A stretch of 45,518 nucleotides of DNA, from NCBI GenBank assembly GCA_018826895.1, contig JAHJYA010000083.1, forward strand, positions 1 to 45,518. The letters are read 5' to 3'. Position 1 is the first letter of the stretch; each line of letters starts with the position of its first letter. Below, in pieces: positions 28,953 through 37,245 of the stretch. The position numbers and the translations under genes are program-made. The notes beneath the pieces are model-generated. The model was not told where the DNA came from. It did not search any database and saw only the letters and a program-made list of their open reading frames with translations. The DNA comes from Gammaproteobacteria bacterium (GTDB lineage: Bacteria; Pseudomonadota; Gammaproteobacteria; Pseudomonadales; Pseudomonadaceae).

Positions 28953-29050
28953 CTTTTTCCGATCGGCAGCACAATCATGCATCCGTACGCGGATGTGCTT
29001 TGCTTTCGATCAGGTCATCAACGGCGCGTCACGCGCATGGGGAAACGAGC
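28953..29050 (+). promoter_or_regulatory. Structured 5' leader, candidate purine-sensing RNA
   Basis: An outer stem GATCG (28961-28965)/CGATC (29007-29011) encloses an internal loop and an inner hairpin CATCCG (28980-28985)/CGGATG (28990-28995) with a TACG loop. A second hairpin GCGCG (29024-29028)/CGCGC (29032-29036) sits directly before the ribosome site GGGGA (29039-29043). A structured leader before a purine permease suggests a riboswitch or other mRNA-level control. It matches no class I can name with confidence. Confidence 0.35.
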
Positions 29051-30343
29051 ATGCTGGAACGTCTATTCCACCTCAAGGCGCACAACACCACGGTGCGCAC
29101 CGAGATCCTCGCTGGTCTCACCACCTTCCTGACGATGGCCTACATCCTCTTCGTCAACCCCAACATGCTCGCCGAAACCGGCATGGACAAGGGCGCGGTA
29201 TTCGTCGCCACCTGCCTGGCCGCGGCCATCGGCTCGGCCATCATGGGCCTGCTGGCCAACTACCCGATTGCCTTGGCGCCGGGCATGGGCCTGAACGCCT
29301 TTTTCACCTACACCGTGGTCCTGACCATGGGTTACACCTGGCAGACGGCACTCGGCGCGGTGTTCCTCTCCGGTGCGATCTTCTTCGTGCTGTCGATCTT
29401 CAAGATCCGCGAATGGATCATCAACAGCATCCCGCTGGCCCTGCGCTCCGGCATTGCCGCGGGTATCGGTCTGTTCCTTGCGATCATCGCCCTGAAAAAC
29501 GCCGGCATCGTGGTCGACAACCCGGCCACCCTGGTCGGCCTTGGTGACCTGTCCCAGGGCGGCCCGCTGCTCGCCTGCCTGGGCTTTTTCGTGATCGCCG
29601 CCCTCGCCTACCGCCGGGTGACCGGCTCAGTGATGATCGGCATTCTGCTGGTCACTGGCCTGTCGATCCTGTTCGGCCTGTCGCAGCTCAACGGCGTGGT
29701 GTCGATGCCGCCCTCGCTGGTGCCGACCTTTATGCAGCTGGACATCATGGGCGCGCTGGACATCGGCCTGCTCAGCGTGATCTTCGCCTTCCTCTTCGTC
29801 GACCTGTTCGACACCTCCGGCACCCTGGTCGGCGTGGCACAGAAAGCCAACCTGCTGGACAAGGACGGCAAGATGCCGCGCCTGGGCCGCGCCCTGCTGG
29901 CCGACAGCACCGCGACCATGGCTGGCGCCGCGCTGGGTACCAGCACCACCACCAGCTACATCGAATCGGCGGCTGGCATCAGCGCCGGCGGACGCACGGG
30001 TTTGACTGCCTGCGTGGTCGCCCTGTTGTTCCTCCTGAGCCTGTTCTTCGCCCCGTTGGCCGGTGCCGTGCCGGCGTTCGCCACTGCTCCGGCGCTGCTG
30101 TTCGTTGCCGTGCTGATGATGAGCAGCCTGGCGCAGATCGACTGGGACGACCTGACCGTCGCCGCACCGGTGGTGGTCGCCGCCCTGGCCATGCCGCTGA
30201 CGTTCTCGATTGCCAACGGCATTGCCTTCGGCTTTATCGCCTGGACCCTGATCAAGCTGCTGGCCGGCCGCTGGCGCGACCTCAACCCGGCGCTGGTGAT
30301 CCTCTCGGCGCTGTTTGTGGTCAAACTGGCCTGGTTTGCTTAG
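29051..30343 (+). CDS. NCS2 purine permease (AzgA/GhxP-like)
   Basis: A 430-residue inner-membrane proton symporter of the adenine/guanine/hypoxanthine branch of NCS2. Branch motifs include TEILAGLTTFLTMAYILFVNPNMLAETGMDKG, APGMGLNAFFTY (substrate site), RSGIAAGIGLFLAIIALKNAGI and FLFVDLFDTSGTLVGVAQKA, then TSTTTSYIESAAGISAGGRTGLT. There are about 12-14 helices. The exact base is not predictable. Start ATG 29051 with GGGGA about 8 bases upstream. In PAO1 a homologue also precedes trmA. With the nucleoside operon of this window it would salvage bases. Confidence 0.9.
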   Translation: MLERLFHLKAHNTTVRTEILAGLTTFLTMAYILFVNPNMLAETGMDKGAVFVATCLAAAIGSAIMGLLANYPIALAPGMGLNAFFTYTVVLTMGYTWQTALGAVFLSGAIFFVLSIFKIREWIINSIPLALRSGIAAGIGLFLAIIALKNAGIVVDNPATLVGLGDLSQGGPLLACLGFFVIAALAYRRVTGSVMIGILLVTGLSILFGLSQLNGVVSMPPSLVPTFMQLDIMGALDIGLLSVIFAFLFVDLFDTSGTLVGVAQKANLLDKDGKMPRLGRALLADSTATMAGAALGTSTTTSYIESAAGISAGGRTGLTACVVALLFLLSLFFAPLAGAVPAFATAPALLFVAVLMMSSLAQIDWDDLTVAAPVVVAALAMPLTFSIANGIAFGFIAWTLIKLLAGRWRDLNPALVILSALFVVKLAWFA

Positions 30344-30410
30344 GCGATGAAATCGGCACTTAGGCGGCTCTCCGCTTCAGCTGCGAAAATTTCAGCGTCT
30401 TCAAGGTCAA

Positions 30411-30433
30411 TCGCGAATAAATTCGCTCCTACA
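30411..30433. repeat. REP-like half element
   Basis: TCGCGAATAAATTCGCTCCTAC is the reverse complement of the sequence at 34160 and 39287. It lies in the 168-base gap between the permease and trmA. Confidence 0.75.
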
Positions 30434-30511
30434 GACTATCTGTAGGCCGTTGCATGTTGCCCTGCGGGTGAGGCATCACTCACTCGCTCCCTTTTTGTTG
30501 AAGAACCATCC

Positions 30512-31600
30512 ATGAGCCGTCCTCAATTCGACACCAGCACCTACACTGCCCAGCTCGACGAGAAAGTCGAACGCCTCAAAGCCCTGCTCGCGCCCTTCGC
30601 CGCGCCGGCGCCGCAGGTGTTCGAGTCGCCGCGTGAGCACTACCGTCTGCGCGCGGAGTTCCGCCTGTGGCGCGATGGTGAGCAGCGCCACTATGCGATG
30701 TTCGAGGCCGGCGACAAGCACACGCCGATCTTCTTCGACGACTTCCCCATCGCCAGCCGCAAAATCAACGCGCTGATGCCGCGTCTGAAAAGCGCCTGGC
30801 AGGCCAGCAGCGTGCTGAGCTTCAAGCTGTTCCAGGTGGAATTTCTCACCACCCTGTCCGGCGATGCGCTGGTGACCCTGTGCTACCACCGCCCGCTGGA
30901 CGACGCCTGGCAGGCCGAAGCGGAAAAACTCGCTGCTGATTTGCAGGTGAGCATCATCGGTCGCTCCAAGGGCAAGCGCCTGGTCATCGGCCGCGATTAT
31001 GTCGAAGAGCAGTTGCAGGTCGCCGGTCGCACCTACCGCTATCGCCAGCCGGAGGGCGCGTTCACCCAGCCCAATGGCGAGGTCTGCCAGCAGATGCTCG
31101 GCTGGGCCTATGACGCCCTCGGCGAGCGCCAGGATGACTTGCTGGAGCTGTATTGCGGCAACGGCAACTTCACCCTGCCGCTGGCAACCCGCGTGCGCAA
31201 GGTGCTGGCCACCGAGATCAGCAAGACCTCGGTCAACGCCGCCCTGGCCAACCTGGCCGACAACGGCGTGGACAACGTGACCCTGGTGCGCCTGTCCGCC
31301 GAAGAGCTGACCGAAGCGCTGAATGAGGTCCGCCCGTTCCGTCGCCTGGCCGATATCGACCTGAAGAGCTACGACTTCGGCTGCGTGTTCGTCGACCCGC
31401 CGCGTGCCGGCATGGACCCGGACACCTGCGAGCTGACCCGACGTTTCGAACGCATCCTCTACATCTCCTGTAACCCTGAGACCCTGGCCGCCAATATCGC
31501 CCAGCTCAGCGATACCCACCAGGTGACCCGCTGCGCGCTGTTCGACCAGTTCCCCTACACCCACCACATGGAAGCCGGCGTGCTGCTCGAACGCCGCTAA
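30512..31600 (+). CDS. trmA: tRNA (uracil-5-)-methyltransferase
   Basis: It makes 5-methyluridine at position 54 of tRNA. The 362-residue product has the TrmA N-terminal domain (1-180, no TRAM domain), the SAM-binding segment [15 protein letters not shown] (211-225), DPPRAGMDP (295-303), nucleophile C320 in ISCNPETL, and the catalytic-base segment [12 protein letters not shown] at the C-terminus. The start has GAAGAA 8-12 bases upstream. Monocistronic, with a terminator about 50 bases beyond. Confidence 0.96.
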   Translation: MSRPQFDTSTYTAQLDEKVERLKALLAPFAAPAPQVFESPREHYRLRAEFRLWRDGEQRHYAMFEAGDKHTPIFFDDFPIASRKINALMPRLKSAWQASSVLSFKLFQVEFLTTLSGDALVTLCYHRPLDDAWQAEAEKLAADLQVSIIGRSKGKRLVIGRDYVEEQLQVAGRTYRYRQPEGAFTQPNGEVCQQMLGWAYDALGERQDDLLELYCGNGNFTLPLATRVRKVLATEISKTSVNAALANLADNGVDNVTLVRLSAEELTEALNEVRPFRRLADIDLKSYDFGCVFVDPPRAGMDPDTCELTRRFERILYISCNPETLAANIAQLSDTHQVTRCALFDQFPYTHHMEAGVLLERR

Positions 31601-31648
31601 GCCCACCCGGCGAGGTGCAACGCCTCGCCGGCTCAGCTGGCCACCCAG

Positions 31649-31672
31649 CCGTTCGATAAACGAACGGTTTTT
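31649..31672 (+). terminator. Terminator after trmA, also an operator-like palindrome
   Basis: The stem CCGTTCG (31649-31655)/CGAACGG (31661-31667) with a 5-nt loop and T5 fits a rho-independent terminator. Its core, GTTCGATAAACGAAC, differs by one base from the palindrome before quiC (36291-36305), so it could also be a protein-binding site. A second, 9-bp hairpin without a T run lies just before it (31607-31631). Confidence 0.75.
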
Positions 31673-31794
31673 CCAGCACTCAAGCGCTTCCTCAATACTG
31701 CCTTAGGTGTCCACACACCTTGCCCAGCGCGGCCTTCAACCGAGTTGATGGTACGCCCTGCACGCGTATGCACGCGAAACCCGCCCGCCAGCGA

Positions 31795-31824
31795 TTGACC
31801 AAATTAACCATCTGGTACATTTTG
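31795..31824 (+). promoter_or_regulatory. aroQ-quiB promoter with shared quinate operator
   Basis: A -35 TTGACC (31795-31800) is followed after 15 bases by TACATT (31816-31821). The 24 bases at 31801-31824 begin AAATTAACCA and contain ACCATCTGGT and CATTTT. They match 19/24 to the reverse complement of 36264-36287 before quiC. The repeat covers the spacer and -10, as for a repressor. The likely binder is the TetR protein encoded between the two units. Confidence 0.6.
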
Positions 31825-31872
31825 CCCGCCAGCGCCATCGCGCCTTACTCCCAACAACAATAAGGCTCACCC

Positions 31873-32313
31873 ATGTCTCCTCTGATTCTGGTGCTCAACG
31901 GCCCCAACCTTAATCTGCTCGGCACCCGTGAACCGGCCACCTACGGCCACGAAACCCTCGCCGATATCGCCCAGCTCTGCGCCACCACGGCAGAAGAATG
32001 CGGACTGCGCACCGAATTCCGCCAAACCAACCAGGAAGGCGAACTGCTCGACTGGATCCACGCGGCACGCGGACGCTGCGCCGGCATTCTGATCAACCCG
32101 GCGGCCTGGACCCACACCTCGGTGGCGATCCGCGACGCCCTAGTGGCCAGCGAGTTGCCGGTGCTCGAAGTGCACCTGTCCAACGTGCACAAACGCGAAG
32201 CTTTCCGTCACCACTCCTTCGTTTCACCGATCGCCGTGGGCGTGATCTGCGGCCTTGGCAGCCAGGGCTACCGCCTGGGTCTGCAGTACTTCAGCCAGTT
32301 GCTCAAAGGATAA
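31873..32313 (+). CDS. aroQ: 3-Dehydroquinate dehydratase, type II
   Basis: It dehydrates 3-dehydroquinate to 3-dehydroshikimate by the type II (trans) mechanism. The 146-residue dodecameric fold has R19 and catalytic Tyr Y24 in [27 protein letters not shown], and the His/Arg segment [17 protein letters not shown]. It sits 5 bases before the dehydrogenase gene and near quiC, which points to a catabolic (quinate) isozyme rather than the biosynthetic one. PAO1 has a comparable aroQ2 in its quinate cluster. Confidence 0.94.
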   Translation: MSPLILVLNGPNLNLLGTREPATYGHETLADIAQLCATTAEECGLRTEFRQTNQEGELLDWIHAARGRCAGILINPAAWTHTSVAIRDALVASELPVLEVHLSNVHKREAFRHHSFVSPIAVGVICGLGSQGYRLGLQYFSQLLKG

Positions 32314-32318
32314 CCAGC

Positions 32319-33170
32319 ATGTCCGCCACCTCCCCCAGTATTCTCGCCGGCCTGATCGGCGCCGGTATCCAGGGCTCACGCACACCGGCCATGCACGAGC
32401 GCGAAGGCGATGCCCAGGGCATGCGCTACCTGTATCGGCTGATCGACCTGGACAAGCTCGGCCTCGACAGCAGCGCCCTGCCGCAGCTGCTCAACGCCGC
32501 CCAGCAGATGGGCTTTACCGGCTTGAACATCACCTTCCCGTGCAAACAGGCAATCATCCCGTTGCTTGATGAGCTATCGCCAGAAGCACGCGGAATCGGT
32601 GCGGTAAACACCGTGGTGTTTCAGGATGGCAAGCGCATCGGCCACAACACCGATTGCCTGGGTTTTGCCGAAGGTTTCCGGCGCGGTCTGAATGGTGTCG
32701 CGCGGCGTCAGGTGGTGCAGATGGGCGCTGGCGGTGCCGGCGCTGCGGTGGCCCATGCGCTGCTCAGCGAAGGCGTCGAACAGCTGCATATCTTCGATGT
32801 CGAGCCGGCCCGCGCCCAGGCCCTGGCGGACAACCTCAACCAGCACTTCAGCGGTGCCCGAGCCCAGCTCGGCGCCGACCTGGCGGCTGCTGTGGCGCAC
32901 GCAGATGGTCTGGTCAACACCACGCCCATGGGCATGGCCAAGTTGCCGGGCACACCCGTGCCCAAAGCCTTGTTGCACCCAGCGCTGTGGGTCGCGGAGA
33001 TCGTCTACTTCCCGCTGGAAACCGAGCTGCTGCGCGACGCCCGCGCCCTCGGCTGCCGCACCCTGGATGGCGGCAATATGGCGGTGTTCCAGGCGGTCAA
33101 GGCGTTCGAGCTGTTCAGTGGCCGGGAGGCCGATGCTGACCGCATGCTCGAACATTTCGCGAGTTTTTGA
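32319..33170 (+). CDS. quiB: Quinate/shikimate dehydrogenase, catabolic AroE-type
   Basis: A 283-residue AroE-superfamily enzyme. Substrate-binding S20-R-T22 lies in GIQGSRTPAMHE, the form seen in NAD-dependent quinate dehydrogenases such as Corynebacterium QsuD, rather than GHSLSP of biosynthetic AroE. Catalytic K76 (NITFPCKQ) and D112 (HNTDCLGF) are present, with the nucleotide-binding GAGGAGAAV (137-145). It oxidises quinate to 3-dehydroquinate and/or shikimate to 3-dehydroshikimate. AAAGGA in the aroQ end serves as ribosome site, so the pair is coupled. Cofactor preference is inferred from family resemblance only. Confidence 0.82.
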   Translation: MSATSPSILAGLIGAGIQGSRTPAMHEREGDAQGMRYLYRLIDLDKLGLDSSALPQLLNAAQQMGFTGLNITFPCKQAIIPLLDELSPEARGIGAVNTVVFQDGKRIGHNTDCLGFAEGFRRGLNGVARRQVVQMGAGGAGAAVAHALLSEGVEQLHIFDVEPARAQALADNLNQHFSGARAQLGADLAAAVAHADGLVNTTPMGMAKLPGTPVPKALLHPALWVAEIVYFPLETELLRDARALGCRTLDGGNMAVFQAVKAFELFSGREADADRMLEHFASF

Positions 33171-33180
33171 CGCCTTACGA

Positions 33181-33202
33181 AAGGGCCTACCGGCCCTTTT
33201 CC
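33181..33202 (+). terminator. Terminator of aroQ-quiB
   Basis: AAAGGGCC (33181-33188) pairs with GGCCCTTT (33193-33200), followed by a short T run (TTTTCC). It lies 10 bases past the stop codon. Confidence 0.75.
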
Positions 33203-33247
33203 TATGGCGATGCTCCTGTGCTGTGTTGCACCGCGCCGCGGCTTTTC

Positions 33248-33337
33248 GTAGGAGCCGCGCCCCGCGGCGAATGTCATGCGCAACGCAAATTTAGTTGCAT
33301 GGCTGCAATCGATTCGCCCCGAGGCGGGGCTCCTACC
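33248..33337. repeat. Inverted pair of REP elements
   Basis: GTAGGAGCCGCGCCCCGCGG (from 33248) and its inverted partner CCCGAGGCGGGGCTCCTACC (to 33337) flank about 40 bases. This is a typical Pseudomonas REP doublet in the space between converging quiB and tetR. Confidence 0.8.
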
Positions 33338-33400
33338 ACAGGGTGCAGCGTTATGGCCTGCACGGGGTTGCAACAGCCAATTGGCGCATCGCCTTTTCTA

Positions 33401-34066
33401 TCAAACCTGCATGTAGCGCAGCACCGACTCGCAGATAAGCGCCTTGTGCCGCTGCCGGGTGGCATCGGCGGACAGGTCAATCTGGAAGATGGTGCCGAAG
33501 GTGTGGCGGTTCGACACCCGGTAGAAGCAGAACGAGCTGATCAGCATGTGTACATCCAACGGTTCCAAGCCTGGGCGGAACAGCCCCAGGGCCTCGCCGC
33601 GCTGAAGGATGTCGGCAATCATCTGCAGCACCGAGTTGTTCAGAGTCGGGATCACCTCGGAGCGGGTAATGTGCTCGCCGTGGTGGATGTTCTCGATACT
33701 GACGATGCGCACGAAGTCGACGTTGCGGTCGTGGTGATCGAACGTGAACTCGACCAGTCGGCAGATCGCCTCCGGCGGGCTCAGTTCGCCCAGGTGCAGG
33801 GTGCCCTCGGTCTTGCGGATATCACCGTAGAGCTTCTCCAGCACCGCCAGGTAAAGCTGCTCCTTGCTGGTGAAGTAGTAGTAGATCATCCGCTTGGAGG
33901 TCTGGGTGCGCTCGGCGATGGCGTCGACCCGCGCGCCGCTGAGGCCGAACTGGACGAACTCGGTGATGGCCGCCTGGAGAATGCTCTCGCGGGTTTTTTC
34001 CGGGTTGTTCTTGCGCGCCTTGCGCGGCGCCACGGCGGCCAGTTCGGCTACGGCTGTTTCAGTCAT
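33401..34066 (-). CDS. TetR-family regulator, probable quinate/shikimate regulator
   Basis: A 221-residue repressor. After a disordered basic N-terminus (1-22), the TetR HTH domain spans about 25-75 (KTRESILQAAITEFVQFGLSGARVDAIAERTQTSKRMIYYYFTSKEQLYLAVLEKLY). The C-terminal ligand domain follows. It lies between aroQ-quiB and quiC, which share an operator, making it the best candidate for their regulator; PAO1 PA0243 is placed similarly. The ATG at 34066 was chosen over an adjacent GTG. Its own upstream region lacks the shared site but carries a REP element. Confidence 0.85.
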   Translation of the reverse strand: MTETAVAELAAVAPRKARKNNPEKTRESILQAAITEFVQFGLSGARVDAIAERTQTSKRMIYYYFTSKEQLYLAVLEKLYGDIRKTEGTLHLGELSPPEAICRLVEFTFDHHDRNVDFVRIVSIENIHHGEHITRSEVIPTLNNSVLQMIADILQRGEALGLFRPGLEPLDVHMLISSFCFYRVSNRHTFGTIFQIDLSADATRQRHKALICESVLRYMQV

Positions 34067-34157
34067 CACGGGCTCACGAAACGGTGGCGCAGTTCGAGCC
34101 GCGCACGGATTGTTTTAGGTTATGCACTCATCGGCTACTGCAACCCTGGCTCGGCTT

Positions 34158-34219
34158 GTGTAGGAGCGAATTTATTCGCGATGGGGTCGCGAAATTCGCA
34201 CCCCGCCTTCGCGCCTACA
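34158..34219. repeat. REP-like doublet
   Basis: TGTAGGAGCGAATTTATTCG followed by an inverted arm ending CCTTCGCGCCTACA, in the 205-base gap between tetR and quiC. Confidence 0.75.
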
Positions 34220-34271
34220 TCACTACACCAGCCAACTCAGGCATAGCTTTTTGTTTGTCGATCTCAGCGAG

Positions 34272-36179
34272 CTACAACGATGCCCGACGTGCTGCGCCAC
34301 TGCGCGATTTGGCCATGGCTGCCAGGCGTACGGCAACGTTGGCCGCACCATAGCCGACATAACCATTCTTGCGCTGGATGATCTCGAAGAAAAACCGCTC
34401 CTCGAACGCCTCGGTGTACACGTGAAACAACTCACCGCCCTGGGCATCGCGGTCATACAGCACGTTGTAGTAGGCCAGCTCGCTGAGGAACTCGTCATCG
34501 AAATCGAAACGCGCGGCCAGGTCGTCGTAGTAGTTCAGCGGGATATCGAGCAAGGGCACGCCGGCATCCTTGGCGCGCTCGACTTCACGGAAGATGTTCT
34601 CGCAGGAGAAGGCGATATGGTGCACCCCCGAACCCCGGTAGCTCGACAGCGCGTGGGCGATGGCAGTGTTGCGGTTCTCGGAAATGTTCAGCGGCAGGCG
34701 CACTGAACTGCAGCGGCTGCGCAGCGCTCGGCTTTTGACCAGGCCGTAGGGGTCGGGCAGCACCACTTCATCGTCGGCCTCGAAATCCAGCAGGCTCTTG
34801 TAGAACAGCACCCAGTTGTCCAGGCCGTCGGCCGGCAGCGCCAGGGCCATATGGTCGATGCGCTGCAGGCCGCCGCTGGGCTCGCCCTCGGCGGCCAGGT
34901 TGAAGTCGGTCTGGTAGATGCTCTGGCCGTTCTGGTCGGGGCCAACCAGGTAGATCAGGCTGCCATCGGGCGCACGTACCGCGGGAATTTCTCGCTCGTT
35001 GGGGCCGACCAGGCTGCGGTACGGCTGGCCGCGGTAATCACAGGCGCGCTGAAACGCCGCCTGACCGTCCGCCACCCGCAGCGCCGTGGCGCACAGCGAG
35101 GGCCCGTGAGCCTCGAAGAAGTTGTGTGCGAAGGAATAGGGTTCGGCATTGAGCACGATGTTGATATCGCCCTGGCGTAGCAGGGTCACGTCCTTGGAGC
35201 GGTGTGCACCGGCGCGGCTGAAGCCCAGGCGCTCCAGCCAGTTGCCAAGCTTGGCGCCCGAGGCCTCGTCCACGGCGAACTCGAGAAATTCGACGCCGCC
35301 GTAACGGCTTGCAGGCGGGGTGTTGAACAACACACCCGGCTCAATCTCGACACCTTCGCGTTCGAGGTGCTGGCGGGTCTTCTCCTCCAGGTAGAGCAGC
35401 GAGCGCAGACCGTCGGCCGCGTTCTGCCGCGGCGGCGCGGCACGAAAGCCGTCATTGAAGATTTCCAGCGACAGCGGGCCGCGGTAGCCGGTGCGCATAA
35501 TCGGCGCGAGAAAGCCCGCCAGGTCGAACTCGCCCTGGCCGGGGAAGCAGCGAAAATGCCGGCTCCACTCCAGCACGTCCATGGCCAGGATCGGCGCATC
35601 GGCCATCTGCACGAAGAAGATCTTGTCGCCGGGGATCTCGGCGATGGCCGCCGGGTCACCCTTGAGCGACAGGGTATGGAAACTGTCGAGGATCATCCCC
35701 ACGGCCGGGTGATCGGCCTGACGAACCAGGTTCCAGACCTGCTGGTAGGTGTTGACGTGCCGCCCCCAGGCCAGGGCCTCGTAACCGATGCGCAGGCCGC
35801 GGGCACCGGCGCGCTCACCGAGCAGGCGCAGGTCGTCGACGATGATATCCGGGTCGCCCAGGGCGTCGGCGGCGACGTTGCTGCAGACCAGCACCAGGTC
35901 GGTGCCCAGCTCCTGCATCAGGTCGAACTTGCGCTCGGCGCGGTCGATATTGCGCTGCAGACGCTCGCGGCGGCAGCCCTCGAAATCGCGGAACGGCTGG
36001 AACAGGGTGATCGCCAGGCCCAGGTCGGCACACAAGCGGCGCACGTCGCGCGGGCTACCGTCGTAATAGAGCAGGTCGTTTTCGAAGATCTCGACCCCAT
36101 CAAAGCCGGCGGCGGCGATGGCTTCGAGCTTTTCGGGCAGGGTACCGCTGAGGGAAACGGTGGCAATTGAACGCTGCAT
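34272..36179 (-). CDS. quiC: 3-Dehydroshikimate dehydratase fused to a VOC/HPPD-like domain
   Basis: It converts 3-dehydroshikimate to protocatechuate, the entry to the beta-ketoadipate pathway. The 635-residue fusion has an N-terminal TIM-barrel dehydratase (1-280) with metal ligands E134, D165, Q191 and E239, the same positions reported for Pseudomonas QuiC1. A C-terminal vicinal-oxygen-chelate domain (about 290-620) resembles 4-hydroxyphenylpyruvate dioxygenase, with HMALALPADG, HHIAFSCENIF and a Glu in AFEERFFFEI. The role of the second domain is not established. GGAG lies 8 bases before the ATG at 36179. The promoter carries both the aroQ-type site and a GTTCGATAATCGAAC palindrome. Confidence 0.92.
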   Translation of the reverse strand: MQRSIATVSLSGTLPEKLEAIAAAGFDGVEIFENDLLYYDGSPRDVRRLCADLGLAITLFQPFRDFEGCRRERLQRNIDRAERKFDLMQELGTDLVLVCSNVAADALGDPDIIVDDLRLLGERAGARGLRIGYEALAWGRHVNTYQQVWNLVRQADHPAVGMILDSFHTLSLKGDPAAIAEIPGDKIFFVQMADAPILAMDVLEWSRHFRCFPGQGEFDLAGFLAPIMRTGYRGPLSLEIFNDGFRAAPPRQNAADGLRSLLYLEEKTRQHLEREGVEIEPGVLFNTPPASRYGGVEFLEFAVDEASGAKLGNWLERLGFSRAGAHRSKDVTLLRQGDINIVLNAEPYSFAHNFFEAHGPSLCATALRVADGQAAFQRACDYRGQPYRSLVGPNEREIPAVRAPDGSLIYLVGPDQNGQSIYQTDFNLAAEGEPSGGLQRIDHMALALPADGLDNWVLFYKSLLDFEADDEVVLPDPYGLVKSRALRSRCSSVRLPLNISENRNTAIAHALSSYRGSGVHHIAFSCENIFREVERAKDAGVPLLDIPLNYYDDLAARFDFDDEFLSELAYYNVLYDRDAQGGELFHVYTEAFEERFFFEIIQRKNGYVGYGAANVAVRLAAMAKSRSGAARRASL

Positions 36180-36263
36180 GCTTCAACTCCGGGTCGGCAC
36201 CGTGCACGGTGCTCGTTGTTGGGGATGCCCTGATTATTGGCGGGCACGCGGGCGCCGCATAGG

Positions 36264-36305
36264 AAAAATGGTCCAACTGGTTAATTTTATGTTCGATAAT
36301 CGAAC
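36264..36305 (-). promoter_or_regulatory. quiC promoter: TetR-type site plus PcaR-like palindrome
   Basis: 36264-36287 is the inverted copy of the aroQ site (19/24). Three bases upstream in the transcript direction is the perfect 7-1-7 palindrome GTTCGATAATCGAAC (36291-36305), close to the sequence GTTCGATAATCGCAC that I recall for the IclR-family regulator PcaR. Its half TCGAAC is placed as a -35, 18 bases from ACCATT. Two regulators may act here. Confidence 0.6.
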
Positions 36306-36309
36306 AGTA

Positions 36310-37197
36310 TCAGCGTGCCCGCGGCCGGCTCTGCCAGACCGCGACTATCCCGCTGACACAGATGATCGCAATCCCCACCAGCACCAGTAGATCGGGGGCA
36401 TGGGCGAACACCAGCCAGCCGATCAACCCGGCGAAGACGATCTGACCATAGCCCAGCGGCGCCAGCAGTGCCGGCGCGGCATGCCGAAAGGCCTGGGTCA
36501 GAAACAGGTGCGCGGCCATGCCACAGGCGCCCAGCACCAGCATCAGCAGGCCATGTCCAACACTCGGCAGTTGCCAGAAGAACGGCACCAGCGCGCTCAT
36601 CACCAGGGTGTTGCACAGCCCGGCGAAGAAGTTGCTGGTGGTCGGGCTGTCGACCTCGCTGAGGATGCGCGTGAGCAACTGATAAAGGCTGAAGCACAGC
36701 GCCGAACAGAACGGCAGCAGGATCGCCGGGGTGAACAGCTCGCCACCCGGATGGACGATCACCAACACCCCGACAAAGCCGCCCAGCACCGCCAGCCACT
36801 GGCCACGGCTGACCGCCTCGCCAAGCAGCGGCACGGACAACGCGGTCACCAGCAGCGGGGTGAGGAAGTTGACTGCCGTGGCCTCGGCCAGCGGGATGTA
36901 ATACAGCGCGGTGGTGAAGAACAGGCTGGTGCCCAGCAGGCTCAGCGCACGCAGGGTCTGCAGCCCCGGCCGCCGACTGCGCAGCACCGACAGCCCGCTG
37001 CGCGGCAGGAAGATCCCGGCCATCAGCAACGTATGCACCAGGTAGCGCGCCCATACCACCATCACCACCGGGTAAAAGCCGGTCAGGTACTTGGACAAGC
37101 CGTCATGGCTGGCGAACAGAAAGGTCGCCAGGATCATCAGCGCGGCGCCGGCCAGGGGGCGACTGTTACCGGTCAGCGGCGCGGGCGATGGGCTCAT
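36310..37197 (-). CDS. DMT-superfamily transporter (EamA)
   Basis: A 295-residue inner-membrane protein with two EamA repeats, about ten helices (LAGAALMILATFLFASHDGLSKYL, ALYYIPLAEATAVNFLTPLLVTALSVPLLGE, and the second repeat near AHLFLTQAFRHAAPALLAPLGYGQIVFAGLIGWLVF). EamA proteins move small metabolites such as amino acids, nucleotides or sugars; substrate and direction are unknown. The ATG at 37197 is used; a GTG at 37236, 9 bases after the upstream gene, is an alternative because no strong ribosome site precedes either. Third gene of the Gfo/Idh-isomerase operon. Confidence 0.8.
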   Translation of the reverse strand: MSPSPAPLTGNSRPLAGAALMILATFLFASHDGLSKYLTGFYPVVMVVWARYLVHTLLMAGIFLPRSGLSVLRSRRPGLQTLRALSLLGTSLFFTTALYYIPLAEATAVNFLTPLLVTALSVPLLGEAVSRGQWLAVLGGFVGVLVIVHPGGELFTPAILLPFCSALCFSLYQLLTRILSEVDSPTTSNFFAGLCNTLVMSALVPFFWQLPSVGHGLLMLVLGACGMAAHLFLTQAFRHAAPALLAPLGYGQIVFAGLIGWLVFAHAPDLLVLVGIAIICVSGIVAVWQSRPRAR

Positions 37198-37245
37198 GGG
37201 CAGGCTCGATTCAAACTGATGGGTCGGAAGCTGCACTCTACAGGG

